From positions 989,721 to 1,037,220 of the forward strand of contig NC_006692.1 in assembly GCF_000091045.1 (NCBI RefSeq): 47,500 nucleotides of DNA. The letters are read 5' to 3'. The position numbers were made by a program, and so were the translations under genes. Of this stretch, positions 1 to 11,200 are shown in pieces. This DNA comes from Cryptococcus deneoformans JEC21 (Eukaryota; Basidiomycota; Tremellomycetes; Tremellales; Cryptococcaceae). The notes below the pieces were generated by a model. The model was not told where the DNA came from. It saw only the letters and a list, made by a program, of their open reading frames with translations, and made no database searches. Each line of letters starts with the position of its first letter. The first letter of the stretch is position 1.

Positions 1-1434
<1,434 letters not shown>

Positions 1435-2121
1435 ATTGATCGTATTACAGTAAGATTAAAGGTAGATGCAGACAGAAGACGAGGATTGCTCAATAACCGT
1501 TCTTGAACTCGGTGCTCGACGTTGGTTCGCGACTTGTCATCGTCGTTGCGGAGGCGGGGGTCGCCGACTCCCCGGGTGCCACACTCCCAGACCTACTCTG
1601 CGGTGATGGCATTAACGCCGCTATGCCCGCCACGTGGTGAGAAAGTGGTGACATCAGCACTAATGGGCCACTCAACGCTCAACGCAGCGTCAACGTTCCG
1701 TTCCTTCCTTCCTGCGGCGTGCGTGCATGGTTTCCTTCCTTCCTTCCTCCCTTCCTTCCTCTTTCGCCACGTGGTCTTCGCAGAGCTGACTCACCCCTGC
1801 CTTCTGTTTCCCATCCCATACTGCCGTTCCTGCATACACCCTATTCTCGCCGCCGCTTGTCTGTCCCTTCCTTTCTTCCTCCCACCGCCAACCAGCGCTC
1901 TTTCCAGAATACGCCGCTGCATACCCACCTGGCGCCCATACCTACCAGACAATACCGTAATTACTATTAGAGCATTTGAGTAAGCCATTCCTTCCCTTCA
2001 TCTTCGTGGTTTTCTAATGCGCAAGTAAAAAACAGATACATCATCCCACAGTTTACTTCCTTCCTTCCTTTCTCCTTCCTTCTCTATCATCAGCCGTCAC
2101 TCACCCCAGCCCACTCCGCAA
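1435..2121. promoter_or_regulatory. divergent promoter region between RPT1 and the Rap1-like gene
   Basis: This 687-bp gap separates two start codons that face away from each other, so it should hold both promoters. It contains two copies of CGCCACGTGGT, whose CCACGTGG cores lie at 1630-1637 and 1767-1774, and CTTCC-rich pyrimidine runs at about 1697-1763 and 2058-2090. The runs resemble the CT-rich leaders common upstream of fungal start codons. ORFs here are low-complexity translations of the pyrimidine runs and are not credible genes. Confidence 0.6.
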
Positions 2122-5100
2122 ATGCTTTCTGCACATTCCCAGCAGCCACCCGGACAGATTCAACACGCTTCCGGCTCCGAAACACAACATGTATGGCCCA
2201 CATACTACCCATCAGGCGGCCGGACGTACCTGCTTGACGGCAGTGGAATCTTTGTAGATCCAGACACCGGAGTAGGCCTTTCGTTGTGGATAGACCCGGA
2301 TTTGCAGGATATATTAGGGCTTATCAAAGCTATATGGGTGAGTACATCCTCCATTACCGCGTTGCGATATTCTGGCGTGTGCTGGTTTGTGCGCTTTTTT
2401 GGGCATTGATCGCTGACATCATTTTCGTGTCATTTCATGGCCGATGATGTCTACAGAAAGAGGGCGGTCACATCTCACCATCCCACGACAGTATTTCAAC
2501 ACAAATCCTTCTCATATCACCACATAAGTCTCCCACACTCTATACATACTGCCATCCCGACCGGTTACCACCCGGCCATGCACACCGACAAAGTCAACGT
2601 AGACAGCCGCCGGAGATGGGAAGAGAAGAACCTTGGCAGGTGAAGGTGATGCTGGATAGGTGCTGGGTCAGCCGGTGCGCGAACGCAGGGATGTTTTTGG
2701 GGGAAGATCATGACTGGGGAGGATGTAGAATTGGAGGTCCGTTGGAAGATGTCAAGACGCAAAGGTTCCCCCCGTCCGCGAGATTGCGCCCTGTGTTGGA
2801 GAAAGGGGTCGAAGGCAAAAAGAGCCAGGAGGAGACTGATGGAGGGGACAGCGATGATGATGTGGCGATGCTTCCCATGCCGACAAGGATACCGGCTAGC
2901 AGGAGTAATGGGAGCGGGACTTTAAAGATTAATGGAGGGAATGTGGTATGGTTGAACGGGAACGGGAAACAGACTCAGCAGCCATCACAGATGTTTACCG
3001 TGAACTCGAGGGGAAATGTCAAGTCTACGAACCACACTGCTGCGCCGCTGAAAGTGCAACCCAAAGTGTCCGCACAACCTGAACCACCACAATCTCAGCC
3101 ACACTCACACTCACAGCCACAGTCACAATCTCTGTCGCAGGTCCCGATTCAGCCCTCTCCTCAACTACAACCTATCCATCCCAAACCAACGTCCTCCACA
3201 TCATCTACTTCCTCTCTCACGTCCACCCCTGGTGCAGGCCCTTCCAACTCCAATGTTAATGCCAATATGAATTCCAGCTCAACCTCTATTTCGACCTCTC
3301 GTCCCCTTTCACGGCTCCACCCACATTATGCCCGACGGTCTAGTGCGATAGCAATCGCCAAGCGACCAGCCGAGGTGGTGGACACAGTTGCCGAAAACGA
3401 TGACACACCGTATACTTCGGATGGAGAATGGCCGGAAGAAGTGCAAAAGGTTGTGCAGGTTGATCGGAATTCGACGCTGGGAGATTTGGCAGAGATGTTT
3501 AGGGTGGAGAAGATGATGCTCGGTCCGGGTGTGCGAGAAAAGTATCTTATTGCAACCTTTAGGCAAAAGGTGCGTTTTGTAACCTGCGTTTTCAAGGGAA
3601 ACTAACATCCACCAAAATGTAGTATGGTACATATTCTCTGCTTACATGGAGAGATTTGTACCTAAGTTGGCTCCACCAAACAGGCCAATACGCCTATCTT
3701 CTCACCAACATTGACAATTCTCATTTACGACCTACCGATCTGTTCAACGAGACCAATCTTCAGCCTTTTCAGTACAGCGGTAGCAGCCCTCAAACCAAGT
3801 TTATGGACCCATCGACACTCAGTTGGACTGATGTCCATATGATCTTTGAAAAAGAGTCTGAAAAGATCTCAAAGGCAGGACTGAGCAATGAGCAAGCGGG
3901 AGAGTACCTTGCGGACAAGTACGGTGTCTATATCTCTGTGACTTGGGCAAGTTATTTTGCCAGATGGCAAAAACAACGTTTGAGCAAAAGAGATGAATTA
4001 CAGTCCAACACACCGGCGGCACTCCCTTCCATTCCTATCCGCATCACCGCCCGCGTCGGCCCACCATCGTCGTCCGCACCTAACCGTTCGATCCCGACAA
4101 CGACAATGACTGGGAACACAAACGCAAACGCCCCTCGTCCTTCTTCGTCAAACCGCCCCGGCCGTCGACGCAAGTCACGGTCTCCTTCATCCATCGAGCT
4201 TTCTGATCTGTCATCGGATAACTCGGACGATGAAGTTTCACCCTCGGGGGGTGGTGGTGGTGGTGGTGGTGGTGGTGGGGGAGGTACCAGGACTGCAGGG
4301 ATAGCGGGGAATGCAGAGTACATGACGAATGAGATGATGTGTCAGATCTTTGAGAAGGGGTATAAAGGATGGGAGATGAAGGGAATGAGTCGGGCGGATA
4401 TAGCGATAGAGCTGGAAAAAACGGTGAGTTTTTGTGTATTATTTTTATTTTCTTCTCGTTGCTCGCTTTGAGGTCAGTTGTGGCTGATGAAAAGAGGCAG
4501 GTGGGAGTGTACATGCAAGGGTCATGGCAAATTTACTATACGAACTGGAAGACGAAAAAGGGCCGTTTTGCCTACCTAGCCAAGAAGGAGAAGGAAAAGG
4601 GAAAGAGAAGAAATAAGGAGGGAGAAAGGGCAAAAAAGGATGGGGAAAAGGAAAAAGAAAAGGAGCGGGAAAAGAAGAATCCAGCCTTGTTCCTCGCCAC
4701 ACGGCCGTCTGGTTCTGCTGCTGGTGAATTCACATACTCTCAAAATCTGGCCATGACAAAACCGCCTCGCAAAAGGGCCAGGGTGCTCACTTCCAAGCAC
4801 AGCTTTACGGAAGATGAAGAGCGGGCCATGGCAGCTCATGTAGTAAATAACGGTCTGACGACAGTGTTGCCTAGTTATTTGACATGGCAAACATGGTCAG
4901 AGAATCCCGAGGGTGTAAGTGTTTGTTTTCATAAGCAATCATGAGCCATTGTTGCTGATTCCGGACGGACCAGTTCCCAAAGCGGACGCCTACATCCTAT
5001 GCCACACATTGTTGGAAGTTTAGAGACCGCATGGAGTCGTTTGTAGCAGAGCTGAAAGGCACGCCGGATGACAAGAGATACCATGGCGAGTTGATGAAGA

Positions 5101-5234
5101 CGCATACTATGCGAGGGGACAAGGTGGTCAGTGATCCTAATGATCTGGATGTGTCGAGCGAGATGGCGGATGAGTTGGGGAGCGAGCATGCGGGCGGAGA
5201 CGCGGAGGAAGAGGATTGGTTCTCTGAGGAATAA
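2122..5234 (+). CDS. BRCT plus four Myb/homeodomain-like repeats, Rap1-like telomere protein candidate
   Basis: Five exons (2122-2337, 2457-3569, 3623-4423, 4501-4914, 4974-5234) join in frame to give 934 residues. The N-terminus (about 15-150) reads like a BRCT domain: WIDPDLQDILGLIKAIWKEG, then ILLISPHKS and a VMLDRCWVSRC segment. A Gln/Ser/Pro-rich linker follows. Four helix-turn-helix-like repeats lie at about 410-465, 510-565, 674-735 and 810-870; the first three end in S/TWxxxYxxW motifs (TWRDLYLSW, TWASYFARW, SWQIYYTNW) and the fourth in SYATHCWKF. A poly-Gly run, a Lys/Glu-rich segment and an acidic C-terminus are also present. BRCT followed by Myb-like domains is the plan of fungal Rap1, which acts in telomere capping and silencing. 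The assignment is inferred from architecture only; another chromatin protein with BRCT and SANT domains is possible. Confidence 0.65.
4246..4285 (+). repeat. GGT/GGG microsatellite encoding poly-glycine
   Basis: A run of mostly GGT triplets encodes about 13 consecutive glycines in exon 3 of the Rap1-like gene, between its second and third repeats. Triplet repeats of this kind often vary in length between strains without breaking the frame. Confidence 0.85.
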
Positions 5235-5555
5235 GATGCACATAGTTGTTGTATAGTTATGTATCCGATGTATTCGTAGAATAAAATAGGGGACGGGTGA
5301 TTTGTCGGATATAGTTTACTACGTAGCGCCGGTCCGGAAAGAGCAGAACAACTGTCATCCCCTTGCGTCGCCTTTGTATATCTACTTTTACCACATCTCC
5401 ACGTCTTCTTTTCCCTCAGCTGTACATCCATCCTGCGCTCGCCAGAGCGACTCCCACGCCCACGCACAACTAGATACAACCCACAGCACGCAGCGTCATT
5501 TCGTACGTACATCTCGCCCCGGCCACCTCGCACCACCACTGACACCACATGCAGG
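5235..5555 (+). promoter_or_regulatory. intergenic region and leader of the kinase gene, with a probable 5' UTR intron
   Basis: AATAAA at 5280-5285 is a plausible polyadenylation signal for the upstream Rap1-like gene. At 5503-5554 lies a 52-nt segment with a GTACGT donor, a CTGAC branch site and a CAG acceptor that ends one base before the kinase start codon. It has the size and signals of the coding introns in this window and is probably a leader intron. No separate gene is seen. Confidence 0.55.
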
Positions 5556-8294
5556 ATGCTGCATGCGTCAAACCTTCCACCAATTCCCTCCCAAGCACCA
5601 CTGCATCTGAATACTTCTGGTCTTGACAGCGCAGCGAGTTCTCCAAAGCAATCTCCCGCATCTCTTTTCATCCAGCGGCTACATTCGTCGAGACCTACGA
5701 GTTATGAGACCGCCTCAAACTCATCAGGAGGAGCCGAGAGCAGTTCGCAAGGAGCGGCAGGGACAGCAGACCTGAGCAGAATGGGGAGTCTCAGAGGAGG
5801 AGTCAGTTTTGGTGAAGCGGCGTCCAACTTGTCACCACAGGCCAATCCTGGCCAGGTCAATACAAACACCTCGGTGGGATATACACCTCCTGCAGCGTCT
5901 CGCCACCCTTTGTTCTCCCACCATGCTCTACCGGCACGCCCGCCCTCGTTCTCTCCTGCGCATTCCATATCGCCGTCCTTCGTTTCTGACCCAGGTCCGT
6001 CCGGCCCACCGTCCCCGGCCGTATCGGATCTCTCCAATTTCTCCTCCAGCGCCTTCTCGCCTGCAAGCGCATTCCTCTCTCATTTCAGCTCGTCCAGCTC
6101 AGCATTACAACTGGCGCCTGATGCGGAGGGCGCGAGAGTGAAAGATTACACTCTGGGCAAGCTGATTGGAAGAGGAGGCTTCTCAACGGTCAGAAAGGTG
6201 ACTCTGCGCACCAGTGGAAAGGTTCTGGCTTGTAAGATTGTCAAGAGAGATGACCTGTCAGACATGTCGGGGTCGTTGGAAAAGTTCGAGGAGGAAATCA
6301 AGACATGGCAGAACTTGCCCCCACACCCGTCCCTCCTTCCGCTTCTCGACATGCATAGGACGCCGAGCGCAACTTTTCTGTTCACGCCGTATCTTCCCGG
6401 CGGGTCCTTGTTGGACATGCTCAAGCGGGAAGGCGGATCAGACAAGACTGCGCGGAAATGGTTCCCTGGTGTGGTCTCAGCTGTATCCGCCATGCATGAG
6501 GGCTTCCCCGGGTTTCCGGGCGGGTTACTGCATGGTGATCTCAAGTTGGACAACTTTTTGGTGGATCATCAAGGTAAAGTCATGGTCTGCGACTTTTACA
6601 TGGCACAGATGGTGGGCAGACAGGAGGATAGAACGGCAACCATCCCGCCGCCGCTTAACGCAGGGGTGAACAGGCACTCGACTTTGCCGAGCAGTTTTTC
6701 AAGAGGGTCGTCAAGGATACCTTCTCCCTACCGTAGTCACAATTCTCACACGCCACACCGCTATCCCAACGAACACCATTTACACGAGAACAGCCACGCT
6801 CCTAGCCCGGCGCATACTCAGTCTTTCCCCTCTGCCTCCCTGCCATACGCACCACCCGAGCTGCTACGTGCACCTCCTTTGGGACCTTCTCTCGCTCAGG
6901 ATATATGGGCGGTAGGCATCGTCCTTCATGCTCTTTTGACAGGAAGGCTCCCGTTTTTTGATCCGTATGATCCTAGGCTTCAAATGAAGATCTTACGAGG
7001 GACGTGGGAGGAACCGCCCAACTTGGGTAAAGAATGGCTCGAGTGTCTGAAAGGATGTCTGGACGGGGACAGGGAGAGGAGGTGGACGATAGTAAAAGTG
7101 AAGCAAAGCGATGCGGTCTTGGGTTGGAAGGAAGTGCAGAGCAGGAGCAAGTCGAGGAGTCGGTCAAGGGTCAGAATTGGAAGAGGTATGGGCATGGGTG
7201 ACGGGTTTATGGATCCAATGAGGAGAGATGGAGCCAGTCAGCCTGTGCCCATCATGTCGTCTTCATCGCTTAACCCAAGAGGCAAAAAGAGTTCGAGTGT
7301 CTCCAGATCAAGAGACAGAGGACACAGTTTTCAAGGTGGTGTATTCCCAGGAGAACATGGCCGAACACCATTCGATCATCCTCATACTCTACATCTCCAA
7401 GACCCACCGCCCCCACGTTCTCGGTCAGTCAGTGCATCGCGCTCTAGATCTTCCGGTCACCGCCCAATGTTCACATTCGATGCGCCCGAGTTATCCAGAA
7501 ACCTCGAACAAGTTGACCTCAACCGCGGTCGGTCCACTCACCGCGGCCTCCCCCCGGGCTCTACTTGGAACCTCTCCGTCCCGCCTAGCAGCTCCAGCTC
7601 ATCATCCTTATCATACGCTCGTACTCAGGGTACACCCTCCAATCAGGGCACGCCCGTTCCCGTCCCCGCTGCCGATCCGTCATACTCCAGGGCTGCTTCT
7701 CGCTCAAGGTCACAGAGCGCACACAAAGGTGGAGGGATGCCACCCCAACCGGTACCGGTCCAGTCTTCAGGATTCAAGGGCGCGATGCCGATGGGCTTCA
7801 CGGAGAGTGGCTTAGGGACTGCGTATAGTCGACCGGCAGGTGCGGCGGGGGTTGCGATGCCGGTACCTATGATGACGCCCAATTCCAAATCACGTTCCAG
7901 ATCAAGACACTCTCAACAGTCCCAAGCTAGCACATCACCCTCCGTTTCTCGCTCTCGCAGCCAAGCGCGCGACTCACCCGCTCTTTCTGCCGGCGCCGGC
8001 GGCGGTCACATGGGTTGGGGCGAACCACCATATAGCCCATGGGCTGAAACCACTCCGGCAGTCACACCTGGTTTGGGTTCTGGTACCCCTCTCACTCAGG
8101 CGAGAAGGAGTGGTTCTCAGTTTGAGAGGTATGAATACGGTCAAGGGCTTGGTGCGGTGCATGAGGAAGATAGAGGGAGGGATAGGGGAGTCAGGAGTAG
8201 GGAGCCGAGTATGAATAGAGAACAAAGGGATCAGAGTAGGGGGAGGAAGGGGAGGCCTGCGTATCGGTCTGGTGAGAGCTTTGGCAGGAGTTGA
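5556..8294 (+). CDS. serine/threonine protein kinase with DFY motif and long basic C-terminal tail
   Basis: An intronless 912-residue ORF. The kinase domain spans about 195-515: glycine loop GRGGFSTV, VAIK-type lysine in ACKIVK (Lys227), catalytic loop HGDLKLDN (His326-Gly-Asp328) and the metal-binding triplet as DFY (Asp346-Phe-Tyr348) instead of DFG. The APE-type motif is APPE at about 432-435, so the activation segment is some 85 residues and carries a Ser/His/Pro-rich insert. DIWAVGIVLHALLTGRLPF is the usual domain IX. The N-terminal 190 residues are Ser/Pro-rich. The tail after 515 is a long disordered stretch full of SRSRS motifs, as in proteins regulated by phosphorylation. The HGDLKLDN loop is of a kind I associate with fungal CAMK-like kinases; the substrate is unknown. 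Lys, the catalytic Asp and the DFY Asp are all kept, so activity is plausible. Confidence 0.85.
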   Translation: MLHASNLPPIPSQAPLHLNTSGLDSAASSPKQSPASLFIQRLHSSRPTSYETASNSSGGAESSSQGAAGTADLSRMGSLRGGVSFGEAASNLSPQANPGQVNTNTSVGYTPPAASRHPLFSHHALPARPPSFSPAHSISPSFVSDPGPSGPPSPAVSDLSNFSSSAFSPASAFLSHFSSSSSALQLAPDAEGARVKDYTLGKLIGRGGFSTVRKVTLRTSGKVLACKIVKRDDLSDMSGSLEKFEEEIKTWQNLPPHPSLLPLLDMHRTPSATFLFTPYLPGGSLLDMLKREGGSDKTARKWFPGVVSAVSAMHEGFPGFPGGLLHGDLKLDNFLVDHQGKVMVCDFYMAQMVGRQEDRTATIPPPLNAGVNRHSTLPSSFSRGSSRIPSPYRSHNSHTPHRYPNEHHLHENSHAPSPAHTQSFPSASLPYAPPELLRAPPLGPSLAQDIWAVGIVLHALLTGRLPFFDPYDPRLQMKILRGTWEEPPNLGKEWLECLKGCLDGDRERRWTIVKVKQSDAVLGWKEVQSRSKSRSRSRVRIGRGMGMGDGFMDPMRRDGASQPVPIMSSSSLNPRGKKSSSVSRSRDRGHSFQGGVFPGEHGRTPFDHPHTLHLQDPPPPRSRSVSASRSRSSGHRPMFTFDAPELSRNLEQVDLNRGRSTHRGLPPGSTWNLSVPPSSSSSSSLSYARTQGTPSNQGTPVPVPAADPSYSRAASRSRSQSAHKGGGMPPQPVPVQSSGFKGAMPMGFTESGLGTAYSRPAGAAGVAMPVPMMTPNSKSRSRSRHSQQSQASTSPSVSRSRSQARDSPALSAGAGGGHMGWGEPPYSPWAETTPAVTPGLGSGTPLTQARRSGSQFERYEYGQGLGAVHEEDRGRDRGVRSREPSMNREQRDQSRGRKGRPAYRSGESFGRS

Positions 8295-8517
8295 GGGACA
8301 GGAAAGGGAAAAAAAGGGGGGGGGGAAGAAGCATCTCTGTATTAACAGCATGTGAGGGATTAGCATAGCATGTGTGTGTATAATTAAGAAGCAATCTACA
8401 AGCAATCCATAAAATGCATTATATTAAAAATATAAACCTGCAGACCCATATGTGCAAGAGGCTAAGTGTTTATATCGTCGAGTCCCAAGAAATATGCTCT
8501 AGTAATAATCTAATTCG

Positions 8518-10763
8518 TCATATCTTTGTCCCGACTCCTGCTTCTACATCTGTCTTGTTGACGATTTGACCTTTTACCCCTGTTTCTGCATCCGAAGTGT
8601 TTACTTGCTTCTCCGTCATTTCCGCTTTGGCCTCTTTCTTCGCTTTCTTTTCTTCATTCTTCGCTTCTTTCTTCTCTTTCCTCTTATCCCGCCAGCCTCG
8701 TCCTTTCTTGATAACGATGATAGGAAGAGGAGAGGCAATCACAACCAAGCCTGTAAGAAGGACAAAAGTCCACCCTGCACCCAATGTGTTGTACATTGAT
8801 TGACTTTCCGAGGTTGAAGGATCATCAGTTCCTTATTTGGCAAACAATAGACAGGAGCTGGAAGAGCGAGCGTTGACTTACATGGACGCGACACCAATGG
8901 CTCCAAAAATACATCTTACAAGGTTGAGCTGTTGGAGTGTCAGCATAATGTTTAAGCAGTTGTGAAGTCAGACGCACAGCAGCAGATACTGCTCCGCCTT
9001 TGTTGCTCTTGATATCTTGTCCATATACAGTGACTAAGCGAAACGATTAGCCCAAAGTTATAAAAGCAGCTCTAACGAGGGAGTAACTCACCGCTCCCAA
9101 TCGTTCCTGATCCCAAGCCCACCAGAAAATTCATCACCAGTGTAGCTCCAAGATTGGCCTTTGCCTGAAGACACCAGCCTTGTGCCACGGTGGCTAAACA
9201 AGAACAGACTGCAAAAGGAAACAAACACCTGATTCGTGTTTTCTCTATATCAAACTCTTCTGGTTTGGCTCGGTAATCGCCCCCGACACGACGTTCTTCC
9301 CGATGGAAGTAATAGTCGAGTTGACGGCCGTTCAGCTGCGAAGAGATGATACTGCCTATACCCGATGGGCTGGAAATACATTAACCTTAGGTGGAAATCC
9401 ACATGAAAAAGGGACATACAGGTAGCAAAGACCGATCTTGAGTTCAGAGAGACCGTAAGAATTTTTCAAAGCGGTCGAGAAGAGCGTCAAGCTAGCGTAG
9501 AACTGGAGGTAAAGTAATGAGGCAAAGAAGAACGCCAAGAAGATTTCTGGTACAAGGAGAATAGCAAAGGTCGAGAATGGTCGATAGGGTTTGGGCGGAG
9601 GACGATGGACAGGTTCCAGCTCTTCGCCCGTCTCCGCCATCTTTTTGGCCAACTTTCGGCGTTGGTAGAGCTCGACGGGAGAAGCGCTGAGGGAAGGAGG
9701 TGGAATGGAGCCATCTCCTACGAGGGATCGCAAGGTTTCGGGCAAGAAGCTGATATGCGTAAGTCCATCATGCGGGCGACTCACATTTGAGGGACTTACA
9801 AGATTAAAGGTATCAGGACGACACCGTCCGCAATGGCCAAAAACCAGAAAATACTTCTCCACCCTAGACCTTGGGTCAGAATACCTCCGATTAATGGGCC
9901 TAGCGTCCTGCGTCAGCGATTATTTGATAATTTGAGAAAGAAGAATACATGAACTTACCAAACGCAGGGCCTGCCATTGCACCCATTTGGAATGCAGCGG
10001 CATATTTGCCCCTCTCTCTTGGCTCCGCTACATCCGAAATGCAACCATATCCAATGCTAATAACCGCACTCCCACCCGTTGATTGTAGTGCTCGTAAGAA
10101 GAGCAGAAGCCAGTATTTGGTAGTAGGCATTAGTGCCAGACCGATATTGGCGCCGAGGTAAACAATGAGTGTGGCGATATATAAAGGTCGTCTGCCAAAG
10201 GAATCAGACATAGACCCGAAGAATGAAGGTGTAATAGCCTGGAATACCAGATAGACAGTGACTGCTTGGGATATGTCAGACTCTGAACGGTTGAAAGCAT
10301 CTGCCAGAGTGGGGATAGCCGGAACAAAGATGTTAGAAGAGATGGGAGAAAAGATGGCAGCGATGCCGCCTAAAACGACTAGAAGAAGCTTTGTGGATTT
10401 GGAGAAGGCAGAGTAAGGGCGTTGGGAACGTGTGGGTTGAAGAGACGCAAATGGTGTTGATGGGGGATTGTGGACTCTGCTCGATTGGGGACTGAGAGCA
10501 TCTTGCGAGTTTTGTATTTGACGTTCGGGGCCTGATGAAGGTGCTGATTCCATGTTATCGGTCATGGGATCTGGATGGGCAAGGGTACCTTCATTGTGAC
10601 CGTCTCTCTCTTCTTCAGCCACCTTCTCGCCATGCTTTACCTTGCTGTGTAGCTCGTCCTGCAAGGTCTCATCTTCGCTGCTTGTGTCGGACGAGTGGCG
10701 TGTCTTGTTGTCGACAGAGTCGATTTGCTTTGTACTTGATGGTATTTGATTTTGTTCTCCCAT
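8518..10763 (-). CDS. MFS drug:H+ antiporter, DHA1 family (Qdr/Aqr1/Dtr1-like)
   Basis: A plasma-membrane major facilitator, probably exporting drugs, organic acids or polyamines by proton antiport. Seven exons join in frame. The first is 10763-9959, then an intron 9958-9900 and a second exon from 9899; later exon junctions follow GT-AG signals, the last carrying SIQSMYNTLGAGWTF. ATG 10763 (MGEQNQ) is chosen because the upstream in-frame extension lacks an ATG. About 140 hydrophilic acidic residues precede the first membrane helix (LLLVVLGGIAAIFSPISSNI). The DHA1 signatures are FVPAIPTLADAF near helix 1 and GSMSDSFGRRPLYI in loop 2-3. A long cytosolic loop (PETLRSLVGDG to KPYRPFST) separates the two six-helix halves. 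The C-terminus is a Lys/Glu-rich cytosolic tail. Substrate specificity cannot be read from sequence. Its 3' end converges on the kinase gene 223 bp away. Confidence 0.9.
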
Positions 10764-11200
10764 GTCATATCCAGATGTTCCACTGAACACTCAAGGGCCC
10801 ATATCAGACGTTTATATATTGTGTAGAAGCAAAAGTGACATCCGCAATGTAGCCGTATTAATTATTAAAAGTTGTATGGGTTTTGAAGGGTGATGCTATT
10901 TTCAGAAAAGAAATGACGTTCGGGGATGACCGACCTCGGACAAGGCCGGTCGGTCGAGTTATTTAGCTCATTATCAATTATTAATTAAATTCATTCCGCC
11001 CTTGCTTGAACTGCTTCCCGGAAAGCGTTTATTTAATGCATGCATGACGGTAACCATAATAAGCGCAAAATATCAATATAAGCTTGGATGGGTGTTTTTT
11101 GTTGGGTTCTTCCAGTCCACCAAACCCAGTTTGCTATTCCTTCGCGACTACTCTCAACAGCTCAAATCGCAGGACGTTGTGCGGCAAGCCCGATGCCACG
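10764..11200. promoter_or_regulatory. divergent promoter region between the MFS transporter and TRM44
   Basis: The two genes are transcribed away from each other across about 437 bp. GACCGACC (10928-10935) and GGTCGGTC (10948-10955) form a perfect 8-bp inverted repeat with a 12-nt spacer. AT-rich sequence and a TATATA-like stretch near 10811-10820 lie close to the MFS start. No credible coding exon is seen; ORFs over 11002-11200 lack family similarity or a usable ATG. Confidence 0.5.

Noticed and set aside
1695..2095. CTTCC-rich runs as a possible minisatellite or coding Ser/Phe/Pro-rich gene
   Set aside because: Irregular pyrimidine runs typical of fungal leaders; no constant unit and no conserved protein.
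10764..10790. Nine-residue N-terminal extension of the MFS transporter
   Set aside because: It would begin at a GTG; the first in-frame ATG is at 10763.
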